From assembly GCA_016208165.1 (NCBI GenBank), contig JACQYL010000119.1, positions 947 through 64,946 of the forward strand: a DNA stretch of 64,000 nucleotides, written 5' to 3'. Shown in pieces: positions 8,243-16,039 of this stretch; within the stretch, counting starts at the first letter, position 1, and every line of letters starts with the position of its first letter. A program made the position numbers and the translations under genes. The stretch is from Deltaproteobacteria bacterium. Its GTDB lineage: Bacteria > Desulfobacterota > Desulfarculia > JACQYL01. The notes below the pieces were generated by a model that saw only the letters and a list, made by a program, of their open reading frames with translations, searched no databases and had not been told where the DNA came from.

Positions 8243-8426
8243 AGCAGCGTTCGAAGAAGTACTGAAAGATCCGGAAAGCTATGTCGATGCCGTATTTTCC
8301 TGCCTCGAATCAGAGTTCCTGGTCATGCCAAAAGGGGCCGGATTCGTCGAATACCCCGTTTCCGAGCGCGGTTACGAAGCGAGGCGAAGATTACAGAGGA
8401 CGACGGTACAGCACGGGACAAGGTGA
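8223..8426 (+). CDS. Short ORF after the methylase, possible 5' remnant of a restriction partner
   Basis: A 67-residue ORF starting 20 bases inside the methyltransferase gene (MPTFPFEAAFEEVLKDPESY, then SEFLVMPKGAGFVEYPVSER). The sequence looks like a genuine protein N-terminus that suddenly becomes low-quality (RRRLQRTTVQHGTR) before the stop. It overlaps the next ORF by four bases (GTGA). One reading is two coupled small genes; the other, which I prefer, is a restriction-type gene that has lost its middle. The nuclease idea rests on position and weak resemblance, not on a visible catalytic motif. Confidence 0.45.
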   Translation: MPTFPFEAAFEEVLKDPESYVDAVFSCLESEFLVMPKGAGFVEYPVSERGYEARRRLQRTTVQHGTR

Positions 8427-8650
8427 CTCGAATTCAGCATCTCGGCGAACTGAGCCTAGCGGGACGCCCTAAGGACAAACCAAAATATGAGGTCATAGCG
8501 TGCATCGGTGGCCGTGGTTTCGGGGTCAGGCGTGAAGACATGAAGAAAATGATTCTTGCGACACGGGGCAAGGTTTTCACCGTCAAGACCCTCGATCGGC
8601 TTGTTGAACATACGCGTCTGATGGAATTTCGAACAAAATCGATCGCTTGA
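8423..8650 (+). CDS. Short ORF, possible 3' remnant of the same gene
   Basis: A 75-residue ORF with a GTG start at 8423 that overlaps the preceding stop. Its end (MKKMILATRGKVFTVKTLDR, then EHTRLMEFRTKS) reads like the C-terminal helix region of a larger enzyme, and the frame differs from that of 8223-8426. Together the two fragments would encode only about 140 residues. If intact as is, it is an unrecognised small basic protein. Confidence 0.4.
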   Translation: MTRIQHLGELSLAGRPKDKPKYEVIACIGGRGFGVRREDMKKMILATRGKVFTVKTLDRLVEHTRLMEFRTKSIA

Positions 8651-8725
8651 CATCTCATAGCCATTCGTCTCCCCCTCCGGCGAGCCTGACCGCCGGACCG
8701 CTCGTCGCGTTCGCCGGGGGAACCC

Positions 8726-8760
8726 CGCGCCCTCTGGTCGCATGCCGTCCAGAGGGCGCG
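8726..8760. other. 12-bp perfect inverted repeat (hairpin)
   Basis: CGCGCCCTCTGG at 8726-8737 pairs perfectly with CCAGAGGGCGCG at 8749-8760 across an 11-base loop. It is about 75 bases after the last ORF of the methylase cluster. No T-tract follows, so it is either an RNA-stabilising hairpin or a poor terminator. Confidence 0.5.
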
Positions 8761-8799
8761 CTAAGGGCCTCCGACTCGGCCGAAAAAGACGGTGCGCAT

Positions 8800-8817
8800 T
8801 TGTGAACGAATACACAA
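8800..8817. promoter_or_regulatory. Rex/HcpR-like operator upstream of qrc
   Basis: TTGTGAACGAATACACAA is an 18-base near-palindrome. It matches the known Rex pattern TTGTGAA-N4-TTCACAA with a single difference, and also the CRP/FNR-type HcpR pattern TTGTGA-N6-TCACAA with one. It lies 26 bases before a TTGACA box and 150 bases before qrcA. Rex (NADH/NAD+ sensing) control of energy genes is known in sulfate reducers; which regulator acts here is inference. Confidence 0.5.
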
Positions 8818-8843
8818 AACACGCCCGCAACCCGGTTTTTTTC

Positions 8844-8872
8844 TTGACAAGAATCGCCCCTAACGTTAATTC
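8844..8872 (+). promoter_or_regulatory. Candidate promoter of the qrc operon
   Basis: A perfect TTGACA at 8844-8849 is followed after 17 bases by TAATTC at 8867-8872. The -10 box is weak, which would fit an activated or repressible promoter. It is the best candidate between the hairpin at 8760 and the start of qrcA. Confidence 0.4.
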
Positions 8873-8967
8873 ATTCACTTGATTCGATTCTCATATGGGC
8901 GGTCCGGCTTGAAATCCCTCGCGGACCATTTTTCGTTGTTCAATCTCATCTTTCACGAGGGACATGT

Positions 8968-9555
8968 ATGGCGAAGCAACGACTCGTTACAAACCGCGGA
9001 ACAGGATGGCTGTTCTTCGTTGCTGGATTGGTGTTGATGCTTTTTGTCGGCTGGTTCCTGTTTCCAAAAGCTCTTTATTCCACCAAAACCCAGCCCTTCG
9101 AGTTCAGCCACGCGACCCACGGACCGCAGGGAGCCGCCGGCAATGAGTGTACTGATTGCCATGCTTTTCGCGATGACGGTTCCTATCAGGGAATTCCCCC
9201 CCTCTCCAAGTGCATGGAATGTCATGAGGAGTTGATAGGCGAATCGGAAGCTGAAAGGGAATTTCACGAAAAAGCGTTGGAAATGGCGGAGAATGATGAA
9301 CAAGTCCCGTGGCTGATCTACTCCCGGCAGCCCGTGTGTGTCTATTTCTCCCATGCCGCTCACGTCAAAATGGCTGAACTCGAGTGTACTTCGTGCCATC
9401 CGGATGTCACCAATCAAAAGGCGCCCCTGCCGTACTTTCAGAATCGCATCACCGGATATTCCAAGGATGTGTGGGACCGGATGAAGATGTCGGACTGCGG
9501 GGATTGCCACGAGAAGCACGGCGCCAACAACGCCTGCTTCGTCTGCCACAAGTGA
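8968..9555 (+). CDS. qrcA: Menaquinone reductase, multiheme cytochrome c subunit QrcA
   Basis: A 195-residue membrane-anchored periplasmic cytochrome. Residues 12-32 form an uncleaved signal anchor. Five CxxCH heme motifs start at residues 61 (CTDCH), 82 (CMECH), 140 (CTSCH), 177 (CGDCH) and 190 (CFVCH); between them CVYFSHAAH supplies His ligands and may mark a sixth, non-standard site, since the Desulfovibrio protein is described as hexaheme. QrcA takes electrons from the periplasmic type I cytochrome c3 pool, which is reduced by hydrogenases and formate dehydrogenases. GAGG at 8957-8960 fits the ATG at 8968. It is the first gene of a tight qrcABCD operon, which makes the call firm. Confidence 0.93.
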   Translation: MAKQRLVTNRGTGWLFFVAGLVLMLFVGWFLFPKALYSTKTQPFEFSHATHGPQGAAGNECTDCHAFRDDGSYQGIPPLSKCMECHEELIGESEAEREFHEKALEMAENDEQVPWLIYSRQPVCVYFSHAAHVKMAELECTSCHPDVTNQKAPLPYFQNRITGYSKDVWDRMKMSDCGDCHEKHGANNACFVCHK

Positions 9556-9571
9556 TCGAGGGGTAGATTCT

Positions 9572-11980
9572 ATGAAGTTGGATCGAAGAGGGTTTGTAAA
9601 ATTTCTGGTCGGAGGTGTCGTTGGGACGATGTTGTCCCCGATTCCCTGGAAGCTCACGGACGACATTGCCATATGGACGCAGAACTGGCCATGGGTTCCG
9701 AATCCTCCGAACGGGGCAAATTCGTTCAAGAACACTATAAGCCCGTTCAGGGGCGATGGGATCGGTGTCTCGGTCCGGCTGATCGACCAAAAGCGCGCCG
9801 TCACGTTGTCCGGCGTGCCGGACAACCCCATCAACCAAGGCGGAATGTCGTGCATCGACCTTTCCGGAGTTCAGTATCATTACAATCAGGCCGTTCGTGT
9901 CAAATCTCCCATGGTATTCAGAGACGGCGCCTTTCACGCCATCTCCTGGGAAGAAGCCACGGGTCTGTTTATCGGCAAGCTGAAAGAGATCAGGGACCAG
10001 GGAACGCCGGAAAAAGTGGCGCTGGTCGATGGTTCCGGACCCGGCACCATGAAGGACTTGCTCGGGCGTTTCATGGCCTGCTACGGATCCCCCAATTACA
10101 TGAGTATGCCGAACGCCTCGGATACCGAAGCGCAGATCTTGAAACTGATGTACGGCGCCGGCGGCACCATGGGCTACGACCTGGAGAACGCGGACTTCAT
10201 CATCAGCTTCGGGTGCGGCCTTCTCGAAGGATGGGGCTCCCAACGGACCTTGCTGGCGTATAAGGATTGGCGACAGGAAGGAAATCGAGGCAAGACGACG
10301 CTCATCCAGGTGGCGGCCAACGCATCGACGACCTCCAGCAAAGCGGACCAGTGGGTCGCCATTGCCCCCGGCGCCGAGGGAGCTTTCGCCCTGGGGCTGG
10401 CTCACGTGATTTTGAAAGAGAACTTGGGCAATCTGGGCGCCCTGACGGGGCGCGCTTTTGGACTTGGAAGCGGCGTGGACTCCCAAGCCATGTCCTTCTC
10501 CGGTTTCCGCGACCTGGTCCTCGAGGAGTACGGTCCGGATAAGGTGACTCAAGTTACCGGCGTTTCGCCGGAAAAGATCCAGGACCTGGCCCGGCGATTC
10601 GCTAAGGCCAAGAGTCCCCTGGCCTTACCCGGTCGGGGCAAAGGCACGATGCCCGGAGGATTGTACGAATTCATGGCCGTACACTCTCTGAATGCGCTGG
10701 TGGGCGCCGTGAACCGATCCGGAGGCGTGGGGCCGGTCATGAGTCCTCCACTCACGTCCTGGCCGGAGCCGGCTCTGGACTCCGTGGCGGAAAAAGGTCT
10801 CCGGAACGCCCGCATTGACGGCGCCGGGTCCCGATATCCGTTTTCATCGAGCCTGCTCCATCAGTTCGCTGACGTTGTGGCGGAGGCCCCGAAGTCACCT
10901 GTGGAAATGCTCGTCGTGTACAAATCCAATCCCGCGCATAACGCACCGAGTAGCAAGGAATTTAATCGGGCCCGGTCCAAGGTGCCGTTTGTGGTCAGCT
11001 TTTCTTCGTTCTGGGACGAAACCACCAAAAACGCCAACCTCGTGATGCCCAACCACTCTTTTCTCGAGCGGTGGGAAGACGGCACCACTCCGGCCGGTGT
11101 ACCTTTCCCGACCTACGTGTTGGGTGCCCCCGTTCTGCCCCCCCTGTTCGACACCAGGCCGACAGCGGACGTGATCCTGGAAACGACAAAGGCATTGGGC
11201 GGATCGATCGCTACCTCCTTTCCATGGAAATCGTACGAAGATCTGCTCAAATTCCGCGTGGCGGGAATTGCGGCCAGCCAGCAGGGGGTCGTCTCCGTTC
11301 CGGGCAGCCTTGCCGAACAGCAGCCCAGAGGATTCTCCAGCGCTGGAGACCTATGGTCAAGCCTCACGGAAAACGGATGCTGGTACGACCCAAGTCAGAG
11401 GATCGGTAAGACGGCCACGGGTTTTAACACGCCGAGCGGGAAATTCGAGTTCTACTGCAACGGGATCTCCGAGGGTCTTCGACAGGCCGGTCTTGATCCC
11501 AAACGCCTGAACGTATCGGTCCAGGGCGAGGCTGTTTGCATGGCGCACTTCGAACCCGCGGAGGTCGAAGGAGACCCGCAAAGATACCCGTTGCTCATGG
11601 CGCCCGAAGAACTGGCCTATGTATTCGAAGGAGAGGTTCCCTCTTCCCCATACATGACCAAGATCTGGCCGGATACCCTGCTTAAGGGGAACACCCTGGT
11701 CATTCACATCAATCCCGAAGACGCTCATAACCAGCATCTGTACGAGGGAGACCCGGTTATGATCGAGTCGCTCAAGGGGAGCGCCGAGGTGCGCGTGCAT
11801 CTGTTCAACGGAGTCCGGCCGGGAACCGTGTCCATGGCGGAAGGTTTCGGCCATACGGGTTTCGACGGGTATATACGCGATAAAGGCGCCAATACCAGGG
11901 ACATGACCACCGTAGCCTCCGATGCCCTGAGCGGCATGCCTTTGTGGTGGGGCACTCGGGTCAAATTAACCAAAGTATGA
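9572..11980 (+). CDS. qrcB: Menaquinone reductase, molybdopterin-oxidoreductase-like subunit QrcB
   Basis: An 802-residue protein with a Tat signal (MKLDRRGFVKFLVGGVVG) and the overall fold of the molybdopterin oxidoreductase (CISM) catalytic subunit, with a C-terminal molydopterin-dinucleotide-binding-like domain (PEDAHNQHLYEGDPVMIESL). The usual N-terminal 4Fe-4S Cys motif of the family is not seen, in agreement with knowledge that QrcB carries no molybdenum cofactor and serves as a structural or docking subunit. It would be folded in the cytoplasm and exported to the periplasm with QrcC. It follows qrcA by 16 bases and precedes qrcC by 17. Confidence 0.93.
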   Translation: MKLDRRGFVKFLVGGVVGTMLSPIPWKLTDDIAIWTQNWPWVPNPPNGANSFKNTISPFRGDGIGVSVRLIDQKRAVTLSGVPDNPINQGGMSCIDLSGVQYHYNQAVRVKSPMVFRDGAFHAISWEEATGLFIGKLKEIRDQGTPEKVALVDGSGPGTMKDLLGRFMACYGSPNYMSMPNASDTEAQILKLMYGAGGTMGYDLENADFIISFGCGLLEGWGSQRTLLAYKDWRQEGNRGKTTLIQVAANASTTSSKADQWVAIAPGAEGAFALGLAHVILKENLGNLGALTGRAFGLGSGVDSQAMSFSGFRDLVLEEYGPDKVTQVTGVSPEKIQDLARRFAKAKSPLALPGRGKGTMPGGLYEFMAVHSLNALVGAVNRSGGVGPVMSPPLTSWPEPALDSVAEKGLRNARIDGAGSRYPFSSSLLHQFADVVAEAPKSPVEMLVVYKSNPAHNAPSSKEFNRARSKVPFVVSFSSFWDETTKNANLVMPNHSFLERWEDGTTPAGVPFPTYVLGAPVLPPLFDTRPTADVILETTKALGGSIATSFPWKSYEDLLKFRVAGIAASQQGVVSVPGSLAEQQPRGFSSAGDLWSSLTENGCWYDPSQRIGKTATGFNTPSGKFEFYCNGISEGLRQAGLDPKRLNVSVQGEAVCMAHFEPAEVEGDPQRYPLLMAPEELAYVFEGEVPSSPYMTKIWPDTLLKGNTLVIHINPEDAHNQHLYEGDPVMIESLKGSAEVRVHLFNGVRPGTVSMAEGFGHTGFDGYIRDKGANTRDMTTVASDALSGMPLWWGTRVKLTKV

Positions 11981-11997
11981 GGCAGACGAGGTAAGTA

Positions 11998-12792
11998 ATG
12001 GAAAAACGTCACGGAATCGGCGAAGGTGTCAAGTATGGCATGGTGATCGATCTGGATAAGTGCATCGGATGCGGAGCCTGCGTGACGGCCTGCGTGGCTG
12101 AAAACAACAATACCATTCTCGAAGATGAGACCAATAAGCTGAAGAGCATCACCTGGTTGCGGCTGTACAAATTCGACAACAAGAAACCTTACCCGGAAAC
12201 GGAAATAGGTTACCTTCCGCGCCCGTGCATGCAGTGCGATTCCCATACGCCGTGCGTCTCAGTGTGTCCGGCCACGGCTACGGATTACGATCCTGATACC
12301 GGCATTGTCAGCCAAATCTATACCCGATGCATCGGATGCCGGTATTGCGTGGCCGCCTGTCCGTACCATGTCCGTTACTTCAACTGGTTCGATGCAGTAT
12401 GGCCCGAAGGGACTGAAGCCTGCCTCAACCCGGACGTATCGCCGAGAATGCGCGGATGCGTGGAGCAATGCACCTTTTGCCACCATCGTTTGATGGCGGC
12501 CAAAAATAAGGCGGCAATGAACGGCTCCCGCGAAGTTGCCGAGATGGATTATCAACCCGCTTGTGTCGAAGCGTGTCCTACCCGGGCTATTGTCTTCGGG
12601 GACTTGAACAACAGCAAGCACAGAGTGTACGAACTTAAACAAAGCCCTCGAGCTTTCCGCCTCCTGGAAAGATTGGGGACTCAGCCCAAAGTTTACTATA
12701 CGACCACGCACGAGTGGATACGAGGCATGTCGGACAATTGGATCGACAAAGAAAAGGGAAAAGAAAAGGAAAAGGCGAAAGCTCACTCTTAA
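11998..12792 (+). CDS. qrcC: Menaquinone reductase, iron-sulfur subunit QrcC
   Basis: A 264-residue ferredoxin-like subunit with the four-cluster pattern of CISM electron-transfer proteins: CIGCGACVTAC near residue 22, CMQCDSHTPCVSVC near 79, CIGCRYCVAAC near 111, and CTFCHHR plus CVEACP further on. These clusters pass electrons from QrcA/QrcB to the membrane subunit. It has no signal peptide and is presumably exported together with the Tat-dependent QrcB. The C-terminus is a lysine/glutamate-rich tail of about 15 residues. The gene lies between qrcB and qrcD in the same direction. Confidence 0.93.
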   Translation: MEKRHGIGEGVKYGMVIDLDKCIGCGACVTACVAENNNTILEDETNKLKSITWLRLYKFDNKKPYPETEIGYLPRPCMQCDSHTPCVSVCPATATDYDPDTGIVSQIYTRCIGCRYCVAACPYHVRYFNWFDAVWPEGTEACLNPDVSPRMRGCVEQCTFCHHRLMAAKNKAAMNGSREVAEMDYQPACVEACPTRAIVFGDLNNSKHRVYELKQSPRAFRLLERLGTQPKVYYTTTHEWIRGMSDNWIDKEKGKEKEKAKAHS

Positions 12793-12846
12793 CCGGATCG
12801 AATCGTTTTTAGGGTGACCGCGTAATATATTAGAGAGGAACGCTTT

Positions 12847-14103
12847 ATGGATTCGGCACTTTTTCCAGAAGGAACCAAACGCTGCTCGATCAAGATATTC
12901 GGGTTTTGGTTCTCCGTTTGGAGTCTGATTGTCCTCTGGGGTCTCGTAGGTGCTTATTTCTGCCTGCGATACGGCCTTAACAAGACCAACATGAACGATT
13001 TCTTCGCCTTCGGAGTCTGGATCGTCGTGGACCTGGCCGTCATTGCTTTGGGCGCCGGAGCCTTTTTTACCGGCTTTCTGACGTACATCATAGGCAAAAA
13101 AGAACTCAAAGCCATTATCAATGCGACCGTGATCATCGGGTTCATCTGCTACAGCGGCGCCATATTGATGCTGATGGTGGATATCGGTCAACCCTTACGG
13201 GGATGGTTCGGCTTCTGGCACGCGAACGTACACTCCATGCTCACGGAAGTGATGTTCTGCATCACCACGTACTTGACGGTTCTGATCATCGAGTTTGTAC
13301 CCCTGATTCTGGAAAACCGCCAACTGGACAAGGTCCCGGAACTGCATAATTTCAGTCACCGCCTGCACGAGATCATGTTCGTGTTCGCCGGCGTGGGCAC
13401 ATTTCTCTCGTTTTTTCACCAAGGCAGCCTGGGAGGAATGTACGGTGTCCTGTATGCGCGTCCGTTCGCATTTCGTACCGGCTTCATGATATGGCCCTGG
13501 ACATTCTTCCTCTTTATTCTTTCCGCCATCGCAACGGGGCCGTGCTTTACCATGCTGATCGTATGGATCACTCAGAAAGTCAGTGGAAAACAGTTGGTCA
13601 AGCGTAGCGTTTTCAATCTCTTGGCCAAGATCGCAGGTACGCTCCTTTTAACATATGTCATTCTCAAGATTCTCGATACCTGGTACTGGGCCATATTTAC
13701 GGCCCCGAGCCTGGGATTCGATCTTATGGATTTCTATGCCGGTGGTCCTTATGGTTTCTGGCTTGTAATCCTGGAAATTGGTATATGCGGGATTGTGCCG
13801 GCGTTTCTCCTCCTTTCCCCCAAAGCTCGGGAAAGCAATGTCGTGCTGATCTCGGCGTGCATATTGGCCTGTATCGGAGTTACGCTGAATCGCTTCGTAT
13901 TTGTCGTCCAGACCCTGGCCATCCCGGTCCTGCCCTTCGAAGATTTTTACGGATATCTACCCAGTTGGCAGGAATGGGCCATATCTTCGGCGATTCTGGG
14001 ATACGGCGGCATCATCTACAGTCTGGCCTACCGGTATCTTCCGGTTTTCCCCCAGGAAGTGGAATTGTACCCGGAGAACTTACAGCCCCAGACCGAGGGA
14101 TGA
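12847..14103 (+). CDS. qrcD: Menaquinone reductase, integral membrane subunit QrcD
   Basis: A 418-residue NrfD/PsrC-family membrane protein with about ten hydrophobic segments (for example FWFSVWSLIVLWGLVGAYFC at the start and FAGVGTFLSFFHQGSLGGMY in the middle, the latter resembling the quinone-site region). It binds and reduces menaquinone at the periplasmic side and completes the Qrc complex. In known Qrc this links periplasmic hydrogen and formate oxidation to sulfate reduction and contributes to energy conservation. GAGAGGAACGCTTT precedes the ATG. A strong terminator follows at 14129, closing the operon. Confidence 0.93.
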   Translation: MDSALFPEGTKRCSIKIFGFWFSVWSLIVLWGLVGAYFCLRYGLNKTNMNDFFAFGVWIVVDLAVIALGAGAFFTGFLTYIIGKKELKAIINATVIIGFICYSGAILMLMVDIGQPLRGWFGFWHANVHSMLTEVMFCITTYLTVLIIEFVPLILENRQLDKVPELHNFSHRLHEIMFVFAGVGTFLSFFHQGSLGGMYGVLYARPFAFRTGFMIWPWTFFLFILSAIATGPCFTMLIVWITQKVSGKQLVKRSVFNLLAKIAGTLLLTYVILKILDTWYWAIFTAPSLGFDLMDFYAGGPYGFWLVILEIGICGIVPAFLLLSPKARESNVVLISACILACIGVTLNRFVFVVQTLAIPVLPFEDFYGYLPSWQEWAISSAILGYGGIIYSLAYRYLPVFPQEVELYPENLQPQTEG

Positions 14104-14128
14104 GTGTAGACCCGGTTTGCTGACGATA

Positions 14129-14178
14129 ACGAACAAAAAACCCGGAGCGCGAAACGCGTTCCGGGTTTTTTGTTCGTT
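14129..14178. terminator. Strong bidirectional terminator after qrcD
   Basis: A nearly perfect inverted repeat of 23-24 bases with core CCCGGAGCGCG-AAA-CGCGTTCCGGG, flanked by AAAAAA on the left and TTTTTT on the right. It can stop qrc transcripts on the plus strand and the small membrane-protein transcript on the minus strand. Confidence 0.9.
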
Positions 14179-14195
14179 AGAATACTGAGATCGGT

Positions 14196-14348
14196 TTAGT
14201 GGTGATCTTTCGGGTTCTTAAGGTCTTTCAGCGTCCTTATCGACGCGATGAACAGACTCGTTCCGATCACGGTCAAAGCCAGATAGAACAATCCGAAAAA
14301 GATGATATGACCCACGTCCCACTGCCACTCGAAATTAAAAGGCAACAT
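14196..14348 (-). CDS. Small membrane protein, 50 aa
   Basis: A 50-residue protein with an acidic/aromatic N-terminus (MLPFNFEWQWDVGHIIFFGL), one membrane helix to about residue 35 and a charged His-ending tail (LKDLKNPKDHH). The ATG at 14348 is chosen because GGAGGA lies just before it; an upstream in-frame Met at 14381 has none. Its place convergent with qrcD and its type (small single-helix proteins often found near respiratory genes) suggest an accessory to a membrane complex, which is inference. The minus-strand arm of the 14129 terminator would end its mRNA. Confidence 0.7.
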   Translation of the reverse strand: MLPFNFEWQWDVGHIIFFGLFYLALTVIGTSLFIASIRTLKDLKNPKDHH

Positions 14349-14604
14349 GGCTTCCTCCGATTGTGAAAATTCTAACAGCATTATTTTTTATTGCCGAACG
14401 AGTGTCAAGGAAAATCGCGCCCTCCTTTGTTACCAACCGGTTTACTCCGGGAGGCTTTTGTGATTAGAATACGCGTCGAACAAATCGTCTTACCCGATTG
14501 AAACCCTACAAGGGTTCGGTCCTCACGAGTACTCCGTAGAGGATTTCTTCGAAGCTGCAGCGTGGGGCTCGGCCCTTGATAACTTGATTAAGGAGGACAC
14601 GTTC

Positions 14605-15615
14605 ATGTTTCATCCGACTCTGAAGGACCGTATGTATCTTCTCGGGATCCTTCTGGTGGTATTTTGTCTCTCTGTACCTGCGTTCGCCGAACCTAAAATT
14701 TCGGTGGACAGCCTCAAATACGAGTTCGGCGAGCACTGGGAAGACAGTCAAATCTCACACACCTTTACTGTCGAAAACACGGGAGACCAGGAACTCATTA
14801 TTGAAAAGGTCCGCACTTCTTGAGGATGCACCGCGGTCAAGTTTGATCGCCAAATTGCTCCCGGTGCAAAGGGAAATGTCACCTTGTCCGTGAACACAAA
14901 GGGACTGAAAGGCCAGTTTCACAAAACCGCCAACATCGTATCCAATGCCCCTTCAAGCCCGGAGGTGCAGTTGGAGCTCTCGGGGTTCGTCAAGAATTAC
15001 ATCGAGGTGAAGCCATCCACGTATGTCCAGTTGCGGTCCACGGGAGGGAAACCGGCTTCACAAACGGTGGAATTCAACTCGGGGGTTCCGGGTGAGTTGC
15101 TTTTCACCAAAATGGAGGTCTCCCCCGGCATCCAGCAAGGCATTGAGACCAAACTCGTTCGGGGCGAGGACAAAAGATCGTACACCCTTGAAATCACAAG
15201 TCTTTATAAAGAGATTGGAAATAATCAGGGACAAATCCTCATCCAAACCAACAATGAGAAGAAACCCGAGATTTCACTTCGAATCATTGCGGTGGTCCAG
15301 GGCCCCATCCAGGTGGCGCCACAGCGCCTTCATTTTGGCAATGTAAGGAGGCCCGCCCAACCGGGCGCCCTGAAGCGTACGATCTGGTTGAAAAAGACGC
15401 AGGGAGCGGACTTCAAGATCACCGGCCTGGAATACGATCACGACGCGTTCGAACTGCAGGTCGTGGACCGTAAACCCGGTGAAGAATACATCATCATGGT
15501 GTCTCTGAAGCCGGAAAAATTAAAACAGGGCCTTCAGAACGAAACCATCCTGATCAAGACGGACCATGAAGAAATGAAGAGCATCAGTATTCCGGTGGTA
15601 TTGGTGGTACAGTGA
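14605..15615 (+). CDS. Exported DUF1573 protein with in-frame TGA, probable selenoprotein
   Basis: A 336-residue exported protein read through an in-frame TGA at 14821-14823 (residue 73). AGGAGG at 14591 supports the ATG at 14605, and a signal peptide ends near AFA/EP. DUF1573 domains have a hallmark Cys-Gly-Cys-Thr after the first strands; here the text is VRTS-U-GCTAVKFD, so the TGA sits exactly at the first conserved Cys. Downstream the reading continues without fault: IAPGAKGNVTLSVNTKGLKG, then two more Ig-like repeats to the TGA at 15613-15615. A SECIS-like hairpin begins 11 bases after the TGA. I therefore read residue 73 as selenocysteine. A U-G-C pair suggests a redox or metal-binding role in the periplasm. 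A sequencing error or pseudogene is the alternative, less likely given the hairpin. Confidence 0.85.
14827..14868 (+). promoter_or_regulatory. Bacterial SECIS-like stem-loop
   Basis: CGGTCA (14834-14839) pairs with TGATCG (14844-14849), with one G-U pair, around the loop AGTT. The loop starts 16 bases after the TGA and has G as its second base, as the bacterial SECIS consensus asks. An outer 7-bp stem TGCACCG (14827-14833) with CGGTGCA (14862-14868) can add support. Confidence 0.65.
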
Positions 15616-15731
15616 GAGTTCGCAGGTCGCGAACCATTCTGCGAAGAAGGTCGGCGAGCCTCCGGTTCTTGGCTGTATTGGCGCTTTCTCCGCATTAAGT
15701 GCCGGAGGAGCCGATCTGTACCTCTCCCTCC

Positions 15732-15829
15732 GAGGCTGTCGATAAATGGGGTTTCGGCATAGTAAGGCATAGTAAAATTAATAAGTTAAAGGAGCCAAGT
15801 GGGGCGAAACCCGCCAAATCGACAGCCTC
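15732..15829. repeat. MITE-like 98-bp inverted-repeat element
   Basis: GAGGCTGTCGAT at 15732-15743 is the exact reverse complement of ATCGACAGCCTC at 15818-15829, and a second pair, GGGTTTCG with CGAAACCC, lies five bases further in on each side. The centre is AT-rich with a direct GGCATAGTAA doublet. It looks like a miniature inverted-repeat element between genes. The rest of 15616-16039 has no supported gene. Confidence 0.5.
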
Positions 15830-16039
15830 CTCCGGGAGAAGTCGGGGGGCAAGAGTGGAAGGCAATTCAACATGACCTCGGTATCTCACGAGGGCGCCTG
15901 CCGAGACTCGGGCAACTCGAACGTGTGGAATTCCACTTCCCCCGGCATTTCAGAGATCGCCTTATCGTGCTGAAATGGAATTCTTGCCCGCGACACGAAA
16001 TACGTTTGCGGGTGGTCCGGCATTGTCATCCACGTCCGT

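Noticed and set aside
9449-10552. Long minus-strand frame opposite qrcA/qrcB
   Set aside because: Antisense shadow of two secure genes; translation has no domain pattern.
12259-13191. Minus-strand frame opposite qrcC/qrcD
   Set aside because: Covers the gap between two secure genes only by chance and is His/Asp-rich without any family feature.
14821-14823. Reading the TGA as the true end of a 72-residue DUF1573 gene
   Set aside because: The following 260 codons continue the same domain in the same frame without a gap, and a SECIS-like hairpin follows the TGA.
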